The notes under the pieces are model-generated. The model saw only the letters and a list, made by a program, of their open reading frames with translations, was not told where the DNA came from and did not search any database. 6,741 bases of DNA from Nitrososphaerales archaeon (GTDB taxonomy: Archaea; Thermoproteota; Nitrososphaeria; Nitrososphaerales; UBA183). The DNA is taken from NCBI GenBank assembly GCA_030042335.1, contig JASHZW010000147.1, forward strand, positions 1 through 6,741. Reading direction: 5' to 3'. Below, in pieces: positions 1-6,587 of the stretch. The stretch's first letter is position 1, and each line of letters starts with the position of its first letter. A program made the position numbers and the translations under genes.

Positions 1-944
1 AGCTTCTCGAGCCCCGGTATCATGTGCAGGAGCGGGTGCTCGTAGCCGAGTCCCTCGAGGTCCTTCCCCCTGACGACCTTGACCGTGTCCCCGAACTCGA
101 GGTTGAGTTCCTTCGCCAGGGCTTCCTTTCTTTCCTGGCCCACGATCCAGACCTCGTCTCCCATCTTCACGTAAGCGTAATCGGCGTCCGGCCCGACTCC
201 GACGAGCTCGTCGGTTACCACGGTGAAAGGCATGGTCGTCCAGATGACGAGGTAGGCGCCATCGGCCACCTTCACCTTGTAGTACAGGCTGGGGTCCTCG
301 AGCGTCTCGTAGCCCAGCACGGCCTCCGCATGGCTCAGGGAGGTCATGCAGCTGGGGCAATACGGCACCACCTTGAAGCCCTCACCGAGGATGCCATCTG
401 CCCAGGCGCGCTCGAGGTACCTCCACTCCCTCTCGATGTAGGGGTCGCGGTAGGTCATGTAGGCGCCCTCGCGGTCGAGCATGAGCCCCATGAGGTCGTT
501 GGATTCCTCCCACGCGGCGAGATACTTGGCGATGAGCCTCTTGCAGGCCTCGACCATCTTCTCCTCTCCTATCGCCTTCAGGTCCTCCCACTTGTTCCCC
601 GAGAGTCCGAGCTCCTTCTCTGCCTGGAGCTCGACGGGCAGACCCTGGCTGTCCCAGCCCGCCCTGAAGACTATGTTCATCTTCGAGAGCGTGCCGTAAC
701 GGTACCAGAGGTCCTTCATGATCCTCCCGCGGACGTGGCCGATGTGCGGGAAGCCGTTGAGCGTGGGCGGGCCCTCGACGTAGCCGACGATGGGGCTCCT
801 GGCAAGCGCCTCGCTCACCACCTTGTGGAATTCGATCTCAGAATAGAAACGTCTCACCCTGGATTCGGCAACCTTCCAGTCATAACTGGGGGAGAGTGTC
901 TGGTCCGTCCTGGGAGAATCAGTGCTGCTCGATTTTGTAACCAC
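1..944 (-). CDS. ileS: Isoleucyl-tRNA synthetase, N-terminal part (runs off left edge)
   Basis: Class I aminoacyl-tRNA synthetase that charges tRNA-Ile with isoleucine in the cytoplasm. Only the first 314 codons are present; the family is usually about 1000 residues or more. Visible landmarks, numbered from the GTG at 944: a YDWKVAESRVRRFY helix (21-34) matching the conserved N-terminal helix, EGPPTLNG (57-64), the HIGH signature as PHIGH (66-70), GWDSQGLPVE (96-105), a YCPSC pair (195-199), and WTTMPFT (235-241) at the entry to the CP1 editing domain. The KMSKS loop and anticodon domain lie outside the window. GTG 944 is chosen because an in-frame stop (945-947) lies directly upstream and the next candidate, GTG 857, would delete the conserved helix. 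A TATA-like box at 975-983 suggests a leader of only about 8 nt. ValRS and LeuRS are less likely because the archaeal IleRS wording runs continuously from HIGH through CP1. Confidence 0.95.
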   Translation of the reverse strand, partial: MVTKSSSTDSPRTDQTLSPSYDWKVAESRVRRFYSEIEFHKVVSEALARSPIVGYVEGPPTLNGFPHIGHVRGRIMKDLWYRYGTLSKMNIVFRAGWDSQGLPVELQAEKELGLSGNKWEDLKAIGEEKMVEACKRLIAKYLAAWEESNDLMGLMLDREGAYMTYRDPYIEREWRYLERAWADGILGEGFKVVPYCPSCMTSLSHAEAVLGYETLEDPSLYYKVKVADGAYLVIWTTMPFTVVTDELVGVGPDADYAYVKMGDEVWIVGQERKEALAKELNLEFGDTVKVVRGKDLEGLGYEHPLLHMIPGLEK

Positions 945-974
945 TCAAGGCCCACGCCCGTGACAAATTGCTTG

Positions 975-983
975 TTTTAAAAA
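975..983 (-). promoter_or_regulatory. TATA box (box A) of ileS, overlapping the gtrA terminal T-tract
   Basis: On the minus strand the 58-nt gap between the GtrA stop and the ileS GTG contains TTTTTAAAA, the most AT-rich run in the area. Archaeal transcription starts usually lie about 25 nt downstream of the box centre. That predicts a start near 953 and a leader of roughly 8 nt before GTG 944. The T5 run also sits 20 nt after the GtrA stop codon, so the same bases could act as a weak U-tract terminator for the upstream gene. Position and sequence are seen; function is inferred. Confidence 0.6.
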
Positions 984-1002
984 GGTTCGGAGGGGCAACG
1001 GT

Positions 1003-1239
1003 TCAGCGCGCCTCTTCCTTGGGCTCCGCATCGACCCTGATGTTCCCCACCAGGATGTTGCCGACGAAGTTGAAGACGAAGACTATGATTATGGCTATCA
1101 GCTCGGATAGCAGATAGTACAGATGCACATACGTGGTCAGCGCATAGAGGATGCCCAGGTTCAGCCCGGTACCGATAGCTCCGATAAACGCGAACTTCAC
1201 TCCCTTCGTGATGAACTGCTTCAGGTTGAACCTCTTCAC
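1003..1239 (-). CDS. Half-length GtrA-like membrane protein (two TM helices)
   Basis: A 78-residue membrane protein from GTG 1239. A short basic N-terminus (KRFNLKQFITKG) leads into two hydrophobic helices, about residues 15-38 (FAFIGAIGTGLNLGILYAL) and 42-65 (YYLLSELIAIIIVFVFNF), then a charged tail ending AEPKEEAR. The FxFIGAIGTxLNLGILY and FNFVGN patterns match the first half of GtrA-family proteins. These normally have about 120-130 residues and four TM helices and are thought to help move polyprenyl-phosphate-linked sugars across the membrane. The second TM pair is missing: the stop is followed at once by the ileS promoter, with no GtrA-like remnant. It may work as a homodimer. Alternative in-frame starts are GTG 1251 (82 aa), GTG 1293 and TTG 1350. 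The upstream ones precede the predicted transcript start or overlap the divergent gene. GTG 1239 gives the start nearest the family pattern. The GtrA call is from pattern recognition only. Confidence 0.7.
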   Translation of the reverse strand: MKRFNLKQFITKGVKFAFIGAIGTGLNLGILYALTTYVHLYYLLSELIAIIIVFVFNFVGNILVGNIRVDAEPKEEAR

Positions 1240-1277
1240 GCCGAGGACCACGCAACCTGGCCACCCACGCCGGACAT
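1236..1277 (-). other. Possible 13-codon leader ORF ending in the gtrA start codon
   Basis: An ATG at 1275-1277 opens a 13-codon frame, MSGVGGQVAWSSA, whose TGA overlaps the GTG start of the GtrA-like gene as GTGA. The ATG lies about 26 nt from the centre of the TATA-like element at 1300-1307, where a leaderless transcript would begin. If real, ribosomes finishing the leader peptide could restart on gtrA, which lacks a clear Shine-Dalgarno site. A frame this short can easily occur by chance, so this is a weak proposal. Confidence 0.2.
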
Positions 1278-1299
1278 CAGCAGGCAGCGCCACCGTGCC

Positions 1300-1307
1300 A
1301 TATTTAA
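1300..1307. promoter_or_regulatory. TATA-like element shared by divergent gtrA-like and orphan genes
   Basis: The bases read ATATTTAA on plus and TTAAATAT on minus, so they resemble an archaeal box A in both directions. It is the only AT-rich run between the divergent starts. Toward plus it predicts a start near 1330, 13 nt before ATG 1343. Toward minus it predicts a start near 1277, about 38 nt before GTG 1239. No clear purine-rich BRE flank fixes the direction. It could drive both genes or only one. Confidence 0.45.
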
Positions 1308-1342
1308 CGAGGGCGAAACTGAGGTATGCACGCGCAGCTACG

Positions 1343-1735
1343 ATGCCCAAGATATCCTACGAACCGTTCGAGGAGATAGTTGTCCACCAGGTCCTCGAGT
1401 ATGATAACAAGACCTTCTTCGAGGAGGTCATGCGGCAGAACATCTCCCAGCAGATAACAGTGATCCCAACCGTGAACTGGATAGACGGGATCGCGTTCTC
1501 GATCTGGAGGTTCTCAGACACCGACGACGTGGTCAGGGAGGCCCTCGAGGGGAAGATCCACTACTTTGCCGTGTCGTTCACGAGGCTCCCCTTCCAGACG
1601 CATTTCACGGTGAACATAGCCAACCAGGAGATCAGGGTCCCGCTGAGGAAGGTCGACAACAACCCTAACTTCGTGTCTCTCGTCACTTACCTGAAGGACT
1701 TCAAGCCTGACGGCAGAGCCTCCGCAGAACCCTAG
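1343..1735 (+). CDS. Hypothetical protein, 130 aa, no recognised family
   Basis: The only plus-strand gene in the window. I do not recognise a family. The product is soluble: it has no signal peptide, no TM segment and no cysteine. By eye it looks mixed alpha/beta: an acidic N-terminal helix region (7-32, EPFEEIVVHQVLEYDNKTFF), a hydrophobic strand stretch (37-55, QITVIPTVNWIDGIAFSIW), a short helix (60-70), strands around 72-102 (IHYFAVSFTRLPF, HFTVNIANQEIRVPL), and a helix near 108-120 before a loose tail. ATG 1343 is chosen because it follows the TATA-like element at 1300-1307 by a normal distance. The same frame stays open back to about 1151, but that part runs antisense through the GtrA-like gene. 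The stop TAG overlaps the stop of the convergent nuclease gene. It counts as a real gene because of the promoter position, amino-acid composition and lack of a better frame on the other strand. Its function is unknown. Confidence 0.75.
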   Translation: MPKISYEPFEEIVVHQVLEYDNKTFFEEVMRQNISQQITVIPTVNWIDGIAFSIWRFSDTDDVVREALEGKIHYFAVSFTRLPFQTHFTVNIANQEIRVPLRKVDNNPNFVSLVTYLKDFKPDGRASAEP

Positions 1736-2715
1736 TACTCCGAGAGGAAGGTCTGGTAGCCCGCCAGCGGCTTGGCGTCGAAGCCCTGCCCGCGGAGGTC
1801 GGCGGCGAACTCCTGCGTGAATCCGTGCGTCGTGTAGACCACTTCCGGGGAGACTTCGCGCACCAGGGTCATCAGCTCCTTGTAGTCGCAGTGGTCGCTC
1901 ACTGCGAATGCGTAGTCGGCACCGAGCGAGTACGCGTATCCGGGGTCGGCGGCCCAGCCGCTGAAGGCGATGAAGGCGGCGCCGAACTCCTTCCTCAGAC
2001 GTTTTGCGACTGCACCGCGTGAACTCATCATCGGCGAGACCATCACCCAGGGGCCCTGCGGGAGCTGGGAGAGGTCGGAACCGACTTCGGTCCCCTGCCT
2101 GAGCGAGATGCCGCACTCTATGTAGACATCGTTCATCCTCGCGACCTGCTCGTGGAGGAAGAGGGGAGACCAGCAAGAGAAGAGGTGGGAGAGCACCTGC
2201 GACTTGCCCAGGGCATAACCCATCAGCACGACGGGCTTGCCCTTGTCGAAGAGCATGCCTATGGTTGAGTTGACCCGCTTAGCGACCTCCTCGATGGGAG
2301 GAAAGACGTAGTTGCTCTTCCCGAAGGTGGACTCGGTCACTAGGACACGGGCTTTCTTCGTCCTGCACTTGCCCATGAAGGCGCGGTTCCTTCCCGCGGC
2401 GTCACCCGTGTAGAAGAGCTCGTCCGCGATGCATATCGCCCTAGCACCGAGGATGTGCCCGGAATCGAGAAGCTTGACGCCGTCCGCTGACTCGGTGGTC
2501 CTGCCGAGCTCGAACCCCCTCGCCTTAGCCAGCATGCGCGTCTCCCTTGAAGCGAGGACGCGTGTGTGCGGGTCGGGGTTCTGCACGTGGTCCATGTGGG
2601 CGTGCGAGATGAAGGTGTAATCGGAGAGGACCTGCCCTCTCGGGTCGAGCGAATAGGTCGCGCCCCCATACTCTACCTTTATTCCATTCTGCAGGGAAAT
2701 CTTCGCGTGACCCAA
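1732..2715 (-). CDS. MBL-fold / beta-CASP nuclease (COG1236-like, predicted RNA 3'-end processing or exonuclease)
   Basis: A 327-residue cytoplasmic metallo-beta-lactamase-fold nuclease. Metal-binding motifs are intact: SHAHMDH (37-43, giving H38, H40, D42, H43), GHILGA with H87, and YTGDA with D105. Beta-CASP features follow: VTESTFG (126-132), VVLMGYALGKSQ (162-173), VSDHCDY (272-278) and TTHGF (295-299), which should carry the last metal histidines. The family is annotated as mRNA 3'-end processing factor or exonuclease, related to CPSF73/Ysh1 and to the bacterial ligase-associated exonuclease. It lacks the N-terminal KH domains of archaeal aCPSF1. TTG 2715 is the only start candidate between an upstream in-frame stop (2758-2760) and the first conserved strand. 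It lies 34 nt after the glycosidase-like gene on the same strand, so co-transcription is plausible, although an AT-rich CATAAACC near the upstream stop could be its own promoter. Whether the substrate is RNA or DNA cannot be read from the sequence. Confidence 0.88.
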   Translation of the reverse strand: MGHAKISLQNGIKVEYGGATYSLDPRGQVLSDYTFISHAHMDHVQNPDPHTRVLASRETRMLAKARGFELGRTTESADGVKLLDSGHILGARAICIADELFYTGDAAGRNRAFMGKCRTKKARVLVTESTFGKSNYVFPPIEEVAKRVNSTIGMLFDKGKPVVLMGYALGKSQVLSHLFSCWSPLFLHEQVARMNDVYIECGISLRQGTEVGSDLSQLPQGPWVMVSPMMSSRGAVAKRLRKEFGAAFIAFSGWAADPGYAYSLGADYAFAVSDHCDYKELMTLVREVSPEVVYTTHGFTQEFAADLRGQGFDAKPLAGYQTFLSEY

Positions 2716-2749
2716 GCCAGCCCTGCTCGCTGGGTGTAGCGCGGTTGGT

Positions 2750-5065
2750 TTATGACGTTATCTGCGCGATCCGGTACCATTTCCAGGCTCCAGCCTGCAG
2801 CTCCACGCGGAGGTCGACATGATCGAGCAGCCTTACCCTCTCGACGCGTCGCCACGCCGAGGACTCTGGACTCAGCTGGTCCAGGTCGACGTAAAGAGAG
2901 CGCGACAGCGTCTTCGCATTCATCGGGATGGAGAGCTTCGTGGCAGCATCGCCGTTTCCCCCGTTTCCGAGACAGACGAGCATCGATGAGTCATCCCAGA
3001 AGAGCAGCCCCTCGAAGGGCGGCTGAACGTCCAGCCGCTCCGCCTGCGGGAACTTTCTGGCCTCCCCCGCGTCGACCGATGCGTAGCTGGACGCCGAGAA
3101 GGACTGTTTCGGAGCCCTTCCGAGGAAGAACGAACCGAAGCCGCCGAGGTCAGCGTCATGCAACATCACCCACTGGAGCTTCGACGCGGAGGGAGGACTG
3201 ATCTTCAGGTTCTTGCCGGATCCGCGGAGGCCCAGTTCCCCGACGAGGAGAGCCTCGAGGAAGCGAGAGGCGGCGACCGGGTCCGAGCCGCTGCTGCCTA
3301 TTATCTTCTTGTCACCGTCGGCCCAGTAGGGGAACTCTCCGGGAACGCCGCCCTGCTTTTCCGAATCCGTCGAGACCAATCTGGCGACCTTCTCCAGCTG
3401 GAGGCCCCCTATGCTCGGATACCCTGAGAGGAAGGCCAGCAGCGCGTGCGAGAGCGCCGCCCTCGTCCAGTAGCCCCCGAGCTGTCCCTCGCCGTACGTC
3501 GGACTGTAGTACAGCGCGTTGGTGCGGGGCACCGTGCGCGGGCCGTAACCCGTCTCAAAGTCGGCCTCGAGGAACCTGTGCACCATCGACGAGGCGAGGT
3601 TGTGGTCGAGGAGATTGTACGAGAGCGCCACGACCTGGTCCACGGTGAGCTCCTTGTGAAGCCTACCGCTGGGGTCGAGGTTCAGCGCGAGGTTACCGCT
3701 CTCGGCATCCCTCAGCGAGGCGTTCAGCGCAGAGGCAATCCTCACGCTGCTCTCTCGAAAGTCAGCGGAATCGCTGCCTTTCCCGACCATGTAAGCGACC
3801 TGGGCGATGTCGGTCAGCGCTCGTGCAGCCACCAAGTTCACTTCGCTGAGCGTCCCGGTGGGGAAGCCCGATTCCAGCCTTCTCCTCCAGCCCTCCGGGG
3901 AATCCGGCCCTGATTTGACCGGGCCAGACTGGGCTAGAGCCGCGAGCCCCTTGCAGGCCTTCCGGAGCGACGGATACCACTTCTTTGCGAGTTTCTTGTC
4001 GCTCTTCATGAGGAGGTAGCCGCACGCAGATATCACGAAGAGCGACGTCTCGAGAGGCCCTCCCCGGTCTGATTGCTGACGGGGGATGAGGCCATCCTTT
4101 CGCTGAAGCGACTTGAGCGAACCGAACTCCTTCTCGTAGTACGATGGCCTGGTTACCTGAAGGCCGAAGCCTGCAGCAAGACGGTCGAGCCGATCCTCTT
4201 CGCCCTCGATCGCCTCCATCGCCGCCTTTGCCCAGGCGAAGGCGAAATTGTAGGACGGTGAGGAGCAGCCGAAGACCATCCCGGGGGAGGCCGGACCCTG
4301 CGCGTTTTCCCTGCGCGCCGCCGCGCTCAGGTCGGCGAGCGCGGTCTCGAGAGAAGCAGAATGGTAGAGGGCGGTGGTACGAAGTTCCGTGCGGCCGCCC
4401 GGAGGCAGATCGACCTCCCACTGCGTCAGTATCAGTATGGCGCCGGACATCCCCGCAACGCTGCCGGGAAACTCAGGGGAACCCATCAGGTCGAGCGCCC
4501 GTTGCCTGTCCTTGGTCATGAAAATCGCAGAGGGCCTGGGGTAGAAGCCGATGACTCGGACACCGGTGGTGTCACCGACGTCGTCCATGACGACATGGTC
4601 GCCCCTGTTGAACGCGTTGACCCCGATCTCCCCGGGCGCGTCCCTCTCCCTTCTGAAGCTCATGGTTGTCGGGTCGTGCAGCGAGACGACCCTGAGACGG
4701 ACGGGCGCATCGGTCCTGTTGGAGAGAACGACCGACCGAGAATAGCCGGTCGACGTAGTATCTAGCAGGGAGATCGTCTGCACAGACTCGGGAGCATCTG
4801 CTGGCCAGAACTCCACCACACCAGGCGAAATCCACATGCGCGTTTCCTTCTGTCGCTGCGATATCAGAAATCCCGACTGCACCTTGAACACTCCGAGTTG
4901 CTCCCTGCCGAAAACCAGACGGCGCACGCCGGACGTATAGAGACTCGAGACCGAACTGTCCGGCTCGACTCTGAGGCGCGCAGAGCCTTTGGAGAGGATG
5001 ATGGTCCGCTTCAACTGGGATGCAAAGAGTTCTCTGGATTCTGCCAGGTGGGCCTCCCGCTGCAT
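2750..5065 (-). CDS. Predicted six-hairpin (alpha/alpha)6 glycosidase-like protein, 771 aa
   Basis: A large cytoplasmic protein without signal peptide or TM segment. Three parts are visible. Residues about 20-240 are beta-rich (FLISQRQKETRMWISPGVVEFW, then SRSVVLSNRTDAPVRLRVVSL) and look like a beta-sandwich. Residues about 268-615 are helical with features common in six-hairpin glycosidases: DGLIPRQ (324-330), PLETSLFVISACGYLL (337-352), TGYGPRTVP (505-513), and a YSPTYGEGQLGGYWTRAALSHALLAF run (520-545) recalling the G-RT...Y...G..W block of glucoamylase and debranching enzymes. GEFPYWADG lies at 576-584. A C-terminal beta region (about 625-771) follows. I cannot assign a GH family or catalytic acids; E339, E526, E577 and D583 are candidates only. 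ATG 5065 has a weak GGAG about 10 nt upstream and is the only nearby start. The gene sits between cysS and the nuclease gene, which does not reveal its substrate. It could also be a non-catalytic relative. Confidence 0.65.
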   Translation of the reverse strand: MQREAHLAESRELFASQLKRTIILSKGSARLRVEPDSSVSSLYTSGVRRLVFGREQLGVFKVQSGFLISQRQKETRMWISPGVVEFWPADAPESVQTISLLDTTSTGYSRSVVLSNRTDAPVRLRVVSLHDPTTMSFRRERDAPGEIGVNAFNRGDHVVMDDVGDTTGVRVIGFYPRPSAIFMTKDRQRALDLMGSPEFPGSVAGMSGAILILTQWEVDLPPGGRTELRTTALYHSASLETALADLSAAARRENAQGPASPGMVFGCSSPSYNFAFAWAKAAMEAIEGEEDRLDRLAAGFGLQVTRPSYYEKEFGSLKSLQRKDGLIPRQQSDRGGPLETSLFVISACGYLLMKSDKKLAKKWYPSLRKACKGLAALAQSGPVKSGPDSPEGWRRRLESGFPTGTLSEVNLVAARALTDIAQVAYMVGKGSDSADFRESSVRIASALNASLRDAESGNLALNLDPSGRLHKELTVDQVVALSYNLLDHNLASSMVHRFLEADFETGYGPRTVPRTNALYYSPTYGEGQLGGYWTRAALSHALLAFLSGYPSIGGLQLEKVARLVSTDSEKQGGVPGEFPYWADGDKKIIGSSGSDPVAASRFLEALLVGELGLRGSGKNLKISPPSASKLQWVMLHDADLGGFGSFFLGRAPKQSFSASSYASVDAGEARKFPQAERLDVQPPFEGLLFWDDSSMLVCLGNGGNGDAATKLSIPMNAKTLSRSLYVDLDQLSPESSAWRRVERVRLLDHVDLRVELQAGAWKWYRIAQITS

Positions 5066-5144
5066 GGCTGGTTGTCTCCGCCTGAGAACTAATGCGGCTG
5101 GATTGAGGTGAGTTGAGCGATGGTTAAGCGGTTCTTTACCTAAA
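5066..5144 (-). promoter_or_regulatory. Intergenic region upstream of the glycosidase-like gene, weak promoter candidates
   Basis: The 79 nt between the cysS stop and ATG 5065 hold three weak box-A-like runs on the minus strand: GTTTAGGTA just after the cysS stop, CTTAACC near 5122, and CATTAGT near 5091. Only the last would give a leaderless start. A CGGAG about 10 nt before the ATG is a partial Shine-Dalgarno match. No hairpin with a T-tract was seen after cysS, so read-through from cysS is also possible. I cannot choose among these. Confidence 0.25.
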
Positions 5145-6539
5145 CTAGGCCCTCTTCCATTGCGTACCCGAAGGGGTGTCCTGGACGACGATTCCCTTGG
5201 CCCGCAGTTCTGCCCTTATTTCGTCTGCTTTCTTGTAGTCGCTCTTCGCCCGGGCCTCGTCCCTCGCCCTGATCAGTGCCATCAGTTCGGGGGCGAGCGA
5301 GTCCTGTTCGAACTTCATAACTCCGAAAACCGAGTCCACTTTCTTCAGTGCCCCCAGCGCCGCTTGGGCAGTCAAGGACGATAGGCGGCCTGCGTCAATG
5401 GCCGTGTTGATGGCCCTCTGGAAGCTATAGTAGGACGCGAGAGCCCTCGGAACGTTGAGGTCATCGTTCATCGCTTCCTCGAAGTCGTCCAGGAAGCGCG
5501 TGGCCAGCTCAGCACTCCCGTCGCTCTCGGCGCCGCCGTTCACGAGCCTCAGCCGCTCAACCAGCTCGTCCATCCTGTCGATGTTCTTCTTCGCCTGCTC
5601 CAGGGACTCGTCTGTGAGGTTGAGCTCCTCCCGATAGTGGGCGCCCATGAGGAAGAGTCTGATCGCCCTCGGGTTGAAGCCCCTGTCGAGGAGCTCCCGC
5701 AGCGTCACAAAGTTCCCTGCGGACTTGGCCATCTTCTCACCCTCGACGTTGAGGAACTCGGCGTGCAGCCAGTAGCGCGCGAACGTCTTGCCGGTCACGG
5801 CCTCGGACTGCGCTATCTCGTTCTCGTGGTGGGGGAACCTCAGGTCCTTTCCGCCCGTGTGTATGTCGAAGCTCTCGCCGAGATATCTGATGGACATGGC
5901 GGAGCACTCTATGTGCCATCCCGGCCTTCCCTTGCCCAGCTCCGTCTCCCAGAAGACCTCGCCATCTTCGGGGTCCCAGGCCTTCCACAGCGCAAAGTCG
6001 TGCGCGCCCATCTTCTCGTAGTGGTCCACGGAAACGCGCGCTCCCTCTTTCAGCTCGTCAGGCTTTACCCCTGAGAGCTCGCCGTATCTCGGGAAGGTCT
6101 TGATCGAATAGTAGATAGAGCCGTCGTCGGCCCTGTAGGCATGACCGGAACGGAGGAGCGAGCCTATCATCGCCAGCATCTCGGGGATGTGTTGCGTCGC
6201 CCTCGGATAGAACTCGGCTTTGTGGAAGTTGAGAGCCTCCATGTCTCGCATGAACGCGTCGGTGTAAAAGTCGGTGAGTCCCTTGAGGCTCTTCCCCGTC
6301 TCCTTCATACCCCTGATGATACGGTCCTCGACGTCCGTGAGGTTCTTGACCTGCGTCACTTTGTAGCCCTTGTAGAGCAGGTATCTGCGGAGGACGTCCT
6401 CGAAGGTGAAGGTACGGAAGTTGCCGACGTGCGCGTAGTTCCAGACGGTCGGCCCGCAGGTGTACATGCGGACCTCGCCCTCGCGAATGGGTTTGAACAC
6501 CTCGACGGTCCTCCCGAGGCTGTTGTAGAGACGAAGCAA
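5145..6539 (-). CDS. cysS: Cysteinyl-tRNA synthetase
   Basis: A complete class I synthetase of 464 residues, normal for the family, that charges tRNA-Cys in the cytoplasm. The start matches the family opening (LRLYNSLGR). Zinc ligands are all present: C28 in MYTCGPTV, C212 in HIECSAM, H237 and E241 in PHHENEIAQSEA. HIGH appears as HVGN (37-40) and KMSKS as KMAKS (269-273). The active-site stretch FDIHTGGKDLRFPHHEN (224-240) is intact, and the C-terminus ends in the usual DTPSGTQWKR. The start is TTG 6539. No ATG or GTG occurs in frame before an upstream TGA, and an AGGT lies about 10 nt before it. A CTTATGA about 31 nt upstream could be a weak box A giving a very short leader. Having CysRS means this archaeon need not rely on the SepRS/SepCysS route, though the window does not show whether that route is also present. 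Confidence 0.97.
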   Translation of the reverse strand: MLRLYNSLGRTVEVFKPIREGEVRMYTCGPTVWNYAHVGNFRTFTFEDVLRRYLLYKGYKVTQVKNLTDVEDRIIRGMKETGKSLKGLTDFYTDAFMRDMEALNFHKAEFYPRATQHIPEMLAMIGSLLRSGHAYRADDGSIYYSIKTFPRYGELSGVKPDELKEGARVSVDHYEKMGAHDFALWKAWDPEDGEVFWETELGKGRPGWHIECSAMSIRYLGESFDIHTGGKDLRFPHHENEIAQSEAVTGKTFARYWLHAEFLNVEGEKMAKSAGNFVTLRELLDRGFNPRAIRLFLMGAHYREELNLTDESLEQAKKNIDRMDELVERLRLVNGGAESDGSAELATRFLDDFEEAMNDDLNVPRALASYYSFQRAINTAIDAGRLSSLTAQAALGALKKVDSVFGVMKFEQDSLAPELMALIRARDEARAKSDYKKADEIRAELRAKGIVVQDTPSGTQWKRA

Positions 6540-6587
6540 GTGCGAGCTGACCTGCTCCGGTTCACGTCATAAGCTCTTCCTTGGCAC

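Noticed and set aside
24..980. Long 318-codon plus-strand open frame
   Set aside because: It lies antisense to ileS, whose minus-strand frame carries HIGH and other IleRS motifs. The plus product has no family wording; long antisense frames are common at this G+C.
984..1002. GGTTCGG-like stretch suggesting a tRNA T-arm
   Set aside because: No acceptor, D-arm or anticodon stem fits around it; it is simply part of the gtrA-ileS gap.
1151..1342. Upstream extension of the orphan plus-strand gene
   Set aside because: The frame is open, but it runs antisense through the GtrA-like gene and past the shared promoter element; composition changes at ATG 1343.
1514..2176. 220-codon minus-strand frame across the 1732-1735 junction
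   Set aside because: It crosses two well-supported genes in another frame, and its arginine-rich product looks like a GC-rich shadow.
3762..4421. 219-codon minus-strand frame inside the glycosidase-like gene
   Set aside because: An alternative frame of a 771-residue protein with clear fold features. The shadow product is low-complexity and rich in Arg and Gly.
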